From assembly GCA_964493205.1 (NCBI GenBank), contig CAZBMJ010000028.1, forward strand, positions 1 to 31,859: a stretch of DNA of 31,859 nucleotides. The letters run 5' to 3'. The translations under genes and the position numbers were made by a program. The notes below the pieces were generated by a model. It searched no databases, was not told the DNA's origin, and worked only from the letters and a program-made list of their open reading frames with translations. This DNA comes from CAZBMJ01 sp964493205. GTDB taxonomy: Bacteria; Myxococcota; UBA727; JABDBI01. Below are positions 24,938 through 31,859 of this stretch, piece after piece; within the stretch, counting starts at the first letter, position 1, and each line of letters opens with the position of its first letter.

Positions 24938-26113
24938 CTAAAGCAGATTAAATAACAAAGAAATTATAAGAGCACTGTAAAAACTTTGTTTAGCATAAGA
25001 AAAATTAAAAATTAATTTTAATATGGTGGCTAAAATAAGCACTATTACGGCTGGACATAGTATTTTTAAGACGGGCAAAACCATGGTCATAATGCCGCTA
25101 AAACCTAGTAATGAAACCAAAAAAGAAATAACCATTACTAGTAATAAACTTTTTTCATAGCTTACTTTTTCTAAAAATATCTCTTTTTTAAAGAATTCAG
25201 ACGAAACCAAAGCCAAGGATATAGCAGTAGTTAAGCAAGCAAGAGAAACCACTATGTTAGCTAATAAACCTGCAGTATCTCCCATAGTAATAGCGGCGAT
25301 AACACCTAATAATTTATCTCCTTCAACGCCTATCAAACCACCTCTTAAATTAGCAGCCACTAAACTTAAACCTGCATAAACAAAAAATAATATACCAGCT
25401 CCTACCAAGCTAGATTTAAGAGCTAAGTTTAAAATAGCTTTTTTAGAAGTTTTTAATTTATTGCCTAAAATATTATTAAAATCAGGAATAATAGCTGCCG
25501 CAAAAAATAGGGCAGCAAAAATATCAAATGTTTTATATCCTTCAATAAAACCATGTTTCATAATAAATAAATTAGAATTGGTATTTTGCTTGTCTATAGA
25601 TAGATTATCAGCGCTTAACCCTTGAATAATAATAACTATTAGAGAAATTATCAACACCGGAGTTAATACATTACCTATAACGCCCACTACATCACTTTTT
25701 CTATAAGATAAAATAAGAATTAATACACAACTAATAAAACAATAAATAGTTAAATTTAAACTTTCAAAATATAGCGCAAAAGTTGAATAAGAAAAAGCAA
25801 TACACCTAGGTAATACGCCAAAAGGTCCTATAAGCGCTAAAATAATAAAAGAAATTAGTTTACCCGGAAGAAAACCTACTTGAGAAAAAAAATTTTTATG
25901 ATCACTGTTTAAAAATAACATTATGATTAAAGCTACAAATGGCATTAAAATAGCTGTTAAAAATAAGCCTAATAACGCCCATGGGGTTTGTACTCCTGCA
26001 AATTGACCTATGGCTACAGGAAATATTAGGTTTCCAGAACCAAAAAACATGGCAAACATTGCCAAACCCGTAGTAAAAAAATTTGCTTTAAACAAATTTT
26101 TAAAAACATTCAT
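24938..26113 (-). CDS. brnQ: Branched-chain amino acid transporter (LIVCS family)
   Basis: A sodium- or proton-coupled importer of leucine, isoleucine and valine. It has about 12 hydrophobic helices over 391 residues and the family motif MFFGSGNLIFPVAIGQFAG near residue 22, followed by GPFGVLPRCIAFSYSTF. The ATG is preceded by AAGGA at 26120-26124 with 6-base spacing. Directly upstream is a terminator whose T-run touches this site, preceded by an isoleucine-rich leader peptide, so expression is probably set by attenuation. It is 65 bp ahead of the E1 gene, and the pair links branched-chain uptake to oxidation. Confidence 0.93.
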   Translation of the reverse strand: MNVFKNLFKANFFTTGLAMFAMFFGSGNLIFPVAIGQFAGVQTPWALLGLFLTAILMPFVALIIMLFLNSDHKNFFSQVGFLPGKLISFIILALIGPFGVLPRCIAFSYSTFALYFESLNLTIYCFISCVLILILSYRKSDVVGVIGNVLTPVLIISLIVIIIQGLSADNLSIDKQNTNSNLFIMKHGFIEGYKTFDIFAALFFAAAIIPDFNNILGNKLKTSKKAILNLALKSSLVGAGILFFVYAGLSLVAANLRGGLIGVEGDKLLGVIAAITMGDTAGLLANIVVSLACLTTAISLALVSSEFFKKEIFLEKVSYEKSLLLVMVISFLVSLLGFSGIMTMVLPVLKILCPAVIVLILATILKLIFNFSYAKQSFYSALIISLLFNLL

Positions 26114-26130
26114 AAAAAATCCTTAAAAAT

Positions 26131-26158
26131 AAAAAAGCCGGCAGAGTTAGCGCCGGCT
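26131..26158 (-). terminator. Attenuator terminator in the brnQ leader
   Basis: On the minus strand AGCCGGC (26158-26152) pairs with GCCGGCT (26142-26136) around a 9-base loop and is followed by six Ts, then A and five Ts, ending at the brnQ ribosome binding site. It is a strong rho-independent terminator placed inside the leader, not after a gene, as in amino-acid biosynthesis attenuators. Confidence 0.88.
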
Positions 26159-26215
26159 CAAGATTAGGGTATTTTTTATAGTTAAACTCACATAAAATAC
26201 TGCCTAATCACCGGC
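26152..26215 (-). promoter_or_regulatory. Predicted antiterminator competing with the brnQ leader terminator
   Basis: GCCGGTGATTAGG (26215-26203), inside the leader-peptide codons, can pair with CCTAATC (26168-26162) and with CCGGC (26156-26152), giving 7 plus 5 base pairs separated by a 1 by 5 internal loop. The CCGGC strand is most of the left arm of the terminator, so the two structures exclude each other. Confidence 0.75.
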
Positions 26216-26274
26216 AAAATAATGCCAATAATAGACAAAATGATAATTTTAACAATAAAAAATGGAGTATTCAT
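26188..26274 (-). CDS. Isoleucine-rich leader peptide of the brnQ attenuator
   Basis: A 28-codon frame with stop TGA: it begins MNTPFFIVK, continues IIILSIIGIILPVI and ends RQYFM. Nine of 28 codons are isoleucine, with two each of leucine and valine. The antiterminator strand occupies codons 20 to 24, so a ribosome stalled at the earlier isoleucine codons would leave it free, while one reaching the stop would partly cover it. There is no ribosome binding site, and the predicted transcription start is at or near the ATG, so translation may be leaderless. Alternative: a genuine small membrane protein. Confidence 0.75.
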   Translation of the reverse strand: MNTPFFIVKIIILSIIGIILPVIRQYFM

Positions 26275-26281
26275 GTTGTTG

Positions 26282-26309
26282 ATTATGGCAAAGAAATAAG
26301 CCTTGTCAA
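26282..26309 (-). promoter_or_regulatory. Promoter of the brnQ leader
   Basis: On the minus strand TTGACA (26309-26304), a perfect -35, is followed after 16 bases by CATAAT (26287-26282), five of six matches to the -10 consensus. The expected start of transcription is about 26275, directly at the leader peptide ATG. Confidence 0.75.
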
Positions 26310-26321
26310 GCAATCTTGGTA

Positions 26322-27203
26322 TCAAAGCATTAATGGATGTATAAACTCTTGATAAGATATAGAATTTTTTATTAAATAATCATAAATTATTTTGGATAGA
26401 CCAATATTTATATTATTTTCTCCAACTTTTTTATAAAACTTTTCCATCTCCTTATTATCGTAAATATTATCTTTAGAAACATATATTAAATATTCACCTA
26501 AAGGCATATGTGAAAAGCCAGTATTAACTATCAATGGGGTGCTATTTGATTGATTAATATGATTACTTATAGATGCAATCATACTTTCATTGCGCGCGCG
26601 CATAGAAATATTATTCAGCCCTTGTTTAATAGCTTTTTTATTATCCCAAAAATAACAGGTAAATTTAGACACGCCTAAATCAGAAATATTGTAAGATGGC
26701 AGGGTATTTTGAAATAGACTATTAAAATTTTTATTTTTTAGCCATGTTTTTTGAGCGAATGGGTCATATTTAGCGCCATTTTTTTCCCATTCCCACATCT
26801 TATAAATACGAAAAATTAATGCCAAGCCACAGTTATATACAGGAGCTGCGCTTTGGTCATTACCTTCAAGCAAAAGTGTGGCTCCATTGGAGGCTAAATA
26901 ATTCATGGCCGCTAAGTTTTCTATTTGGCCGATTATTTGCTGATGATTTTCACCAAAAAAATAAACTTTTCTGGTAGTACCAATTTGTTCTTTTTGCTTA
27001 AAATTTTGAAGTCTAGTTGGTTCAAAACGACGAATATTGCTTATGATTCCCCTTATACCGTCGACCATGTCTTTTTCTTCCTGACTACAATCACCTAATT
27101 TACCCGCTTTATTACAAATATAAGGACCTGAGAATTCAGGTTCAAGGATTTCATCATCACAAGCGCTTAAAAAAAATAGTATAAATAGTAATAAGAATTT
27201 CAT
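26322..27203 (-). CDS. Putative EreA/ChaN-fold lipoprotein
   Basis: A lipoprotein with lipobox LSAC (Cys15). The later pattern YFFGENHQ (about residues 81-88), LLLEGND (near 111-116), a RNESMIASI helix and VNTGFSHMPLGEYL resembles the GxxH / E / R / GxxH layout of the EreA-ChaN-TraB superfamily (erythromycin esterase, haem-uptake ChaN and TIKI-like proteins). That match is from motif layout only, so treat it as moderate to weak. The activity is unknown. The ATG overlaps the last codon of the 5'-nucleotidase gene by 4 bp (ATGA), so it is the second gene of that transcript. Confidence 0.5.
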   Translation of the reverse strand: MKFLLLFILFFLSACDDEILEPEFSGPYICNKAGKLGDCSQEEKDMVDGIRGIISNIRRFEPTRLQNFKQKEQIGTTRKVYFFGENHQQIIGQIENLAAMNYLASNGATLLLEGNDQSAAPVYNCGLALIFRIYKMWEWEKNGAKYDPFAQKTWLKNKNFNSLFQNTLPSYNISDLGVSKFTCYFWDNKKAIKQGLNNISMRARNESMIASISNHINQSNSTPLIVNTGFSHMPLGEYLIYVSKDNIYDNKEMEKFYKKVGENNINIGLSKIIYDYLIKNSISYQEFIHPLML

Positions 27204-28816
27204 ATTTTTGGTTCAATTTTTAATACTCTGCCATCAATATAAGGCAGCTGGGAATGAGGGGTTTTCAAAAATGCCTCTACTAAAGCTTTCATAGTTATAT
27301 CAAGGGTCCATTTTTCTAAAGAATTCTTAAACATCAAATAATCATCGCCTCCATTAGCTATATAAGTATTGGTTACTAATGGATAAATTCTAGTTTTTTC
27401 TAATGCGCTAAAACTTTTATCTTCGTTTTGAATACTCACAGAAATTACTCTTTGACCTATGGGATTAGTAGGATTAAGAACGTATTTTATGCCAGAAACC
27501 TGCAAAAATCTACCTGTGTTATCATTTTTTTTATCATGGACATAATTCGTGCCATGTTCTAAAGCTTGCCAAATATGTTGACCTGATAATTTTAGAAAAA
27601 CTAATTTTTTATCAAATGGCAAAACATCCATAAGTTCCGCATTACTTACGCGGCCTGGTGCAACTGAAGATCTAATACCACCGCCATTAACCAAAGCTAT
27701 TCTTGCTCCCATTTTTTTGCCAAAGCTAAGCATCGAATCAGCTAAAAAATTACCAAAAGCACATTCGCGAAAACGGCAATCATTACCATCAATGGTTAGA
27801 GGAATATTACCCACTATTTGTTTTTCAAAATCTAGTATGGGTTTATAAGAATCAAGCATTACTTTTGTAACACTTTCTTTTTTTGGGACGGTATTATCCA
27901 ATAAAATTGGCTCACCCTGCCATTTAGTAGGTTCACCTTTTGCATTAAAAGAAAATTTTAAATAGCCTAAAAATTTACCATAAGCATAAGCTGAAACCAA
28001 TAACACAGGTTTTTTATTAGGAGCCATAATGACCATAGGACATGGGCCATCTTTATTAGGCTGAAGATTTGATAAAAGCGAATTAGTATGGGCAGAAATA
28101 ATAACTGCCATACCACTTACTTGCTTAGCTATTTCTATATCTTTGATTAAACCAGAATGACTTAAGCCAATTATTACGTCTACTTTTGCCGCTTGAAGCT
28201 TTTGAATAGCCTGTTTAATACTTGGAATTAATGGCAAAAATTTTACTTTATCTCCAGGTGATGACAAAAACGAAGTATCAGGCGTAGTAAAGCCAATAAT
28301 ACCTACTTTAATATTATTTATATTAGTAATCGTATAAGGCTTTATTTTATCTTTTAGTTCTGGACTTTGACTTGCGTCTATATTGCAACTTAGTATGGGA
28401 AATTTTAACTCATTAATAAATTCGGATAAAATAAGGGGCCCATTATCAAATTCATGGTTACCAACAGCCATAGCATCATAGCCAACCAGATTCATTAGTT
28501 TGGCAGAAACAAGACCATTATAAAGCAAGTGAAACATTGACCCCTGAAACTGATCTCCAGCATCTAGTACCAAAACATTTTTATTGGCAGCTTTAATTTC
28601 ATCCACTTTATAAGCTATGCGATCAAATCCACCCAAGCATTTATCGGTATCTTTTTGTGCCATACTACACATGGATTCATGTTGATTAATGCCAAATAAT
28701 TTTGAATGCATGTCGTTGGTGTGCAAAATAGTAAGTTCTTTTTCTAAGATATTTGGATAAACAAAAAAATTAAATAAAAAAATAAAACAAAAAATTAATT
28801 TTTGATAAGCAACCAC
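27200..28816 (-). CDS. 5'-nucleotidase / UshA-family metallophosphoesterase, secreted
   Basis: A periplasmic bifunctional-type nucleotidase that releases phosphate from nucleotides. A signal peptide is followed by LTILHTNDMHS (D35, H37), DAGDQFQGS (D88), GNHEFDNG (residues 119-126) and the C-terminal substrate-domain motif NGGGIRSSV (N377), with NTYIANGGDDYL near the end. Length (538) is as expected for UshA/YfkN-like enzymes. The start is GTG with AAGGAAG six bases upstream. The phosphate theme (PiT and DUF47) lies in a neighbouring operon. Cleavage specificity is not determinable. Confidence 0.93.
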   Translation of the reverse strand: MVAYQKLIFCFIFLFNFFVYPNILEKELTILHTNDMHSKLFGINQHESMCSMAQKDTDKCLGGFDRIAYKVDEIKAANKNVLVLDAGDQFQGSMFHLLYNGLVSAKLMNLVGYDAMAVGNHEFDNGPLILSEFINELKFPILSCNIDASQSPELKDKIKPYTITNINNIKVGIIGFTTPDTSFLSSPGDKVKFLPLIPSIKQAIQKLQAAKVDVIIGLSHSGLIKDIEIAKQVSGMAVIISAHTNSLLSNLQPNKDGPCPMVIMAPNKKPVLLVSAYAYGKFLGYLKFSFNAKGEPTKWQGEPILLDNTVPKKESVTKVMLDSYKPILDFEKQIVGNIPLTIDGNDCRFRECAFGNFLADSMLSFGKKMGARIALVNGGGIRSSVAPGRVSNAELMDVLPFDKKLVFLKLSGQHIWQALEHGTNYVHDKKNDNTGRFLQVSGIKYVLNPTNPIGQRVISVSIQNEDKSFSALEKTRIYPLVTNTYIANGGDDYLMFKNSLEKWTLDITMKALVEAFLKTPHSQLPYIDGRVLKIEPKI

Positions 28817-28929
28817 GTAACACTTCCTTTTAAATACACTTATTTTTTAACCAAATATTTCTTATCCCTATTCACTTTGATATTTTTTTGTATTTTATAT
28901 AACAAATAGTGTTTATATTGGCGGATAAA

Positions 28930-29634
28930 ATGCAAATACACGTTGGAACATCGGGTTGGTCAAATCCAATTTGGAACCCTAGTGGACTAGAATGGTATGT
29001 CAATAACTCAGGTCTCAATGCCTTAGAACTGAATATGTCATTCTACCATTTGCCTCACAAGTATCAGATCGATGAATGGGCTCATATTGGTAAGGCTTTA
29101 TTATGGACAGTAAAAGTTAATCGCTCTATTACTCATTTTTTTCGTTTTAATAACACTGCTGTAGAAAAAATGACAGAATTTTTAGACCTTTTTTCAAGTT
29201 TAGATCATCTAACTGAATACTATTTATTTCAGTTACCACCAAACGCGCACCCTAATATTAAAAATGATATAGAAAAATTTTTTGACAAATTTAAACAGCA
29301 CAAAAAATTTGCTCTAGAATGGAAAAACCAGCGCTGGTTTAGCCCAGAAAATATTAAGTGGGCAAAAGATTTAGGAATAACTATAGTATCAGCAGATGCT
29401 CCTTTAGTACCAAGAGATATTATATGCACTAATAATACTGTTTATCTAAGATTGCATGGAAGATCTGATTGGTTTGAACATCATTACTCCAGAAAAGAAC
29501 TAAGTAATATTGCTAAAAGAGTTATACAAACGAAATGTACAAAAGTAATTGCTTTGTTAAACAATCAAACTTCTCAGCTAAAAAATGCTCAGGCTTTAAT
29601 GTACATTCTAAAAAATGAGGCCGCTATTGAATAA
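28930..29634 (+). CDS. DUF72 (YecE-like) protein
   Basis: A TIM-barrel-like family of unknown function, related to E. coli YecE. The N-terminal MQIHVGTSGWSNPIW is characteristic (HVGTSGW), followed by LNALELNMSFYHLP, LFQLPPNAHPN, FALEWKNQRWF and YLRLHGRSDWF. The first ATG at 28930 (MQIHVG) is preferred to the GTG at 28909, which would add a non-conserved extension. Its 3' end overlaps the CoA-transferase A gene by 20 bp, so the three genes at the right end form one operon. No enzymatic role has been established for the family. Confidence 0.88.
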   Translation: MQIHVGTSGWSNPIWNPSGLEWYVNNSGLNALELNMSFYHLPHKYQIDEWAHIGKALLWTVKVNRSITHFFRFNNTAVEKMTEFLDLFSSLDHLTEYYLFQLPPNAHPNIKNDIEKFFDKFKQHKKFALEWKNQRWFSPENIKWAKDLGITIVSADAPLVPRDIICTNNTVYLRLHGRSDWFEHHYSRKELSNIAKRVIQTKCTKVIALLNNQTSQLKNAQALMYILKNEAAIE

Positions 29635-30385
29635 AATCTATGCCAATTTTAGTGAAGCTGTTAAAGATATACCTAATAATAGCACTATTATGGTAGGCGG
29701 TTTTGGCTTGTGCGGTATTCCACAAAACTTAATTAATGCTCTAAAAGAAGCTGCTATTAATAATCTCACTATTATTAGCAATAATTGTGGCACTACGGAT
29801 AAAGGTTTAGGAATACTTTTAAAAAACGGCCAAATAAAAAAAATGATTTCTAGCTATGTTGGAGAAAATAAAGAGTTTGAATACCAGTTTTTAAATGGCC
29901 TCCTAGAAGTAGAACTTATGCCTCAAGGAACACTGGCTGAAAAAATTAGAAGCTATGGTGCAGGCATCCCTGCATTTTTTACTGCCAGTGGAGTTGGTAC
30001 TTTTGTAGAATATGGAGGACTCCCAATACTTTATAGTAATGCTGGCGAAGTAATAAAAACTTCTTTACCTAAAGAAACTAAAATATTTAATAATAAAAAA
30101 TATGTTTTAGAAGAGTCTTTGGGAGCTGATTTCGCTTTAATAAAAGCACATAAAGCCGATAAGTTTGGTAACTTAATTTTTAGAAAAACTGCTCGTAATT
30201 TTAACCCCATGATGGCTACAGCTGCAAAAATAACCATTGTAGAAGCACAACACATTGTTGAAGTAGGTGAGCTAGAACCTGATGAAATACACTTAAGTGG
30301 ATCTTATGTAGATAGAATTATAAAAATTGAACATGAAGAAAGGCTAATTGAAAATCTCAACATACGAGAAAATACCCATGGATAG
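29615..30385 (+). CDS. scoA: 3-oxoacid CoA-transferase, subunit A
   Basis: The alpha subunit of a succinyl-CoA:3-oxoacid-type CoA-transferase, transferring CoA between succinate and acetoacetate or a related acid. Motifs: MVGGFGLCGIPQNLI (glycine-rich CoA-binding signature), LEVELMPQGTLAEKIR and FNPMMATAAKITIVEAQ. Length (256) is normal. It overlaps the DUF72 gene at its start and the subunit B gene at its end. Exact acid specificity (acetoacetate or other) is not shown. Confidence 0.93.
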   Translation: MRPLLNKIYANFSEAVKDIPNNSTIMVGGFGLCGIPQNLINALKEAAINNLTIISNNCGTTDKGLGILLKNGQIKKMISSYVGENKEFEYQFLNGLLEVELMPQGTLAEKIRSYGAGIPAFFTASGVGTFVEYGGLPILYSNAGEVIKTSLPKETKIFNNKKYVLEESLGADFALIKAHKADKFGNLIFRKTARNFNPMMATAAKITIVEAQHIVEVGELEPDEIHLSGSYVDRIIKIEHEERLIENLNIRENTHG

Positions 30386-31004
30386 AGAAATAATCGCCAA
30401 AAGAGTCGCCAAAGAGCTTCAAAATGGTTTTATTGTCAATTTAGGAATAGGCTTACCAACCCTTGTGGCCAATTATGTTCCTAAAAATATGGAAGTATTT
30501 TTTCAAAGTGAAAATGGTTTACTGGGCATGGGTGAATTTCCTTATTTAAAAGATGTGGACCCAGATTTAATTAATGCCGGCAAACAAACAGTAAGTATAG
30601 TAAGTGGTGCTTCATTTTTTTCTTCAGCTGATTCATTTGCCATGATTAGAGGTGGTCACGTAGACCTGACAGTTTTAGGTGCTATGCAAGTTTCTTCTAA
30701 TGGCGATATTGCTAACTGGATGATTCCACAAAAAATGGTGAAAGGCATGGGTGGCGCCATGGATTTAGTAGCTGGGGCTAAAAAAGTTATTGTGGCCATG
30801 GAACATCAAGCAAAAAATGGTGAACATAAAATTGTGTCAAAGTGCTCTCTCCCCTTAACTGGTGTTTCTTGTGTAAATATGATTGTCACTGAACTTGCTG
30901 TTTTTAAAATTATCAACCAAACACTAGTTCTATGTGAATTAACTCCTGGCGTATCTATAGAAGAAATTAAAAATAAAACTGGCTGCAGTTTTGAAGTTAA
31001 CTAA
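30378..31004 (+). CDS. scoB: 3-oxoacid CoA-transferase, subunit B
   Basis: The beta subunit carrying the catalytic glutamate in FFQSENGLLGMG, the family hallmark (ENGLLG). Other landmarks: VNLGIGLPTLVANYVP at the start, GGHVDLTVLGAMQV, and KGMGGAMDLVAGAKKVIV. The ATG at 30378 (MDREIIAKRV) is preferred: it overlaps the stop of subunit A by 8 bp (ATGGATAG), whereas the longer frame from 30348 adds a non-conserved N-terminus. 208 residues from this start, as expected. Confidence 0.93.
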   Translation: MDREIIAKRVAKELQNGFIVNLGIGLPTLVANYVPKNMEVFFQSENGLLGMGEFPYLKDVDPDLINAGKQTVSIVSGASFFSSADSFAMIRGGHVDLTVLGAMQVSSNGDIANWMIPQKMVKGMGGAMDLVAGAKKVIVAMEHQAKNGEHKIVSKCSLPLTGVSCVNMIVTELAVFKIINQTLVLCELTPGVSIEEIKNKTGCSFEVN

Positions 31005-31092
31005 AAAATTTAAAATTATTTTCACATATTTTTTGGCACTTAATTTATAGTTAAAACTATCTACTTTTTTGCATAATCTCTAAGGGGGGCTT

Positions 31093-31859
31093 ATGAAAAA
31101 AACTTTGGTTTTATTGTCTATAATCTTTAGCTTTAATCTTTTATCCATACCAAGCTACAACGTTACGTCGTTAGCATTACCTAAAAACGTCGACGTTAAT
31201 AATACAGCACTGCAAGAAACAGCAAAAGTTCTGGCTGGTTTGCAACTTTTTAAAGATTCTGAAAACCCTAATGCTTATTATTACGTGCCCACTTTTAGAA
31301 TTTTGCCTTATGAAGAAGGTTCTGGAGGCGCACTACTTAATCACCGTATTATTGATACAGCAGAGCAAGCTTTGCAAGCTTATAATCAAGCAATCGGTGA
31401 TGCTTATAAAGATTCACCATGGATCACCACTGAACTTAAGTATTTACAAGACCATATTGAAAGGCAGACCGTAAATATAAATGATGAAATTATTTTTATA
31501 CAAAAAATCACAGATGATTTAAAAGAAAGCTTTAAAGAAGATAAAAAATGGATAGAACAGGAAATTCTAGATTTAAAAAAACAATTATCATCTTATAGAA
31601 ATAAACTTGAAGAAAGTTTAAACTCAAATAATCAGCCTATGATTGATTATTATTCTTCTTTAGTTAAAAAATTAGAAGCTAATCTGGAAGAAGAAAAACA
31701 AAATTTGCTTTCTCGTAAAGAAGAAATAGATTTTCAAGCTCGTAAAATAGAAGATAAAAAAAATGAGATCAAAACTTTAGAAAACTCTTTAAAAACTCGC
31801 TCTGTAGAACTCATAGACGAGTATAAAATACATAAACTTAAGGCCGCTGCTGGTTATTT
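31093..31859 (+). CDS. Secreted coiled-coil protein, partial (runs off the window)
   Basis: An incomplete gene: 255 codons with no stop before the window end. A very strong AAGGGGGG site precedes the ATG. The signal peptide is MKKTLVLLSIIFSFNLLS or slightly longer. About residues 20-115 form a globular region (YYVPTFRILPYEEGSGG), and about residues 115-245 have a heptad-like charged pattern (LEEEKQNLLSRKEEIDF and similar), predicted to be a long coiled coil. Function is unknown. It lies 88 bp after the CoA-transferase genes in the same direction, and a weak TTGGCA (31033-31038) is the only promoter-like element. Confidence 0.75.
   Translation, partial: MKKTLVLLSIIFSFNLLSIPSYNVTSLALPKNVDVNNTALQETAKVLAGLQLFKDSENPNAYYYVPTFRILPYEEGSGGALLNHRIIDTAEQALQAYNQAIGDAYKDSPWITTELKYLQDHIERQTVNINDEIIFIQKITDDLKESFKEDKKWIEQEILDLKKQLSSYRNKLEESLNSNNQPMIDYYSSLVKKLEANLEEEKQNLLSRKEEIDFQARKIEDKKNEIKTLENSLKTRSVELIDEYKIHKLKAAAGY

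Noticed and set aside
28877..28903. Promoter TTGATA with TATAAC ahead of the DUF72 gene
   Set aside because: Spacing is 15 bases and the region is uniformly A/T-rich, so the match is not distinguishable from chance.
31033..31060. A promoter (TTGGCA) and a 6-bp inverted repeat ATAGTT/AACTAT ahead of the last gene
   Set aside because: No acceptable -10 at correct spacing and the inverted repeat is short for AT-rich DNA; too weak to annotate.

Overview
This window comes from an AT-rich (roughly one-third GC by eye) Gram-negative bacterium. It has an outer-membrane barrel receptor, several lipoproteins with clear lipoboxes, a class A penicillin-binding protein, and periplasmic-type nucleotidase and binding proteins. 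No ribosomal RNA is present, so the lineage is not fixed. The fused E1 alpha/beta 2-oxoacid dehydrogenase, the MYXO-CTERM-like tail on a metalloprotease and the OTU-type cysteine protease lipoprotein would fit a delta-proteobacterium-like or host-associated lineage, but that is inference. Starts include ATG, GTG and probably TTG, and genes are tightly packed with many short overlaps.

Layout. 114-2153 (-): an M3 oligopeptidase lipoprotein. 2229-6477 (+): a compact four-gene uptake operon (TonB-dependent-receptor-like barrel, periplasmic binding protein, FecCD permease, ABC ATPase) of the BtuB/BtuFCD or siderophore type. 6508-7398 (-): an Rpn-family nuclease flanked by a 27-bp perfect direct repeat that copies the 3' end of the ATPase gene, so it looks like an inserted unit. 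7526-9955 (+): a large fungalysin-like (M36) secreted metalloprotease, followed by an unknown secreted protein. 10949-13435 (-): PBP1A. 13533-14552 (+): an orphan D12-class adenine methylase, convergent with a DUF4143 ATPase whose 5' end carries a perfect 14-bp inverted repeat. 15793-17763: a THUMP-type RNA methyltransferase, divergent from a DUF177-rpmF (L32) pair that ends in a clean terminator. 17842-20199 (+): a lipoprotein with two OTU-like cysteine protease domains and an N-terminal 43-residue triple repeat. A small secreted protein lies convergent to it.

20628-26274 (-): a run of genes in the order brnQ, fused branched-chain-type E1, a 78-residue tail-anchored protein, a DUF47/PhoU-like protein and a PiT phosphate transporter. 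Upstream of brnQ is a previously unmarked regulatory leader. It has a consensus-like promoter, an isoleucine-rich 28-codon reading frame, an antiterminator stem and a rho-independent terminator whose U-run abuts the brnQ ribosome binding site. This is the architecture of a classical amino-acid attenuator, here placed on a branched-chain amino acid transporter.

26322-28816 (-): a putative EreA/ChaN-like lipoprotein and a 5'-nucleotidase in one transcript. 28930-31004 (+): a DUF72 protein and both subunits of a 3-oxoacid CoA-transferase with overlapping frames. 31093 to the window end (+): the start of a secreted coiled-coil protein that runs off the edge. The metabolic theme of the right half is branched-chain amino acid uptake and oxidation, phosphate uptake and CoA-ester handling. 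The left half is cofactor or metal-chelate uptake, secreted proteases and cell-wall synthesis.
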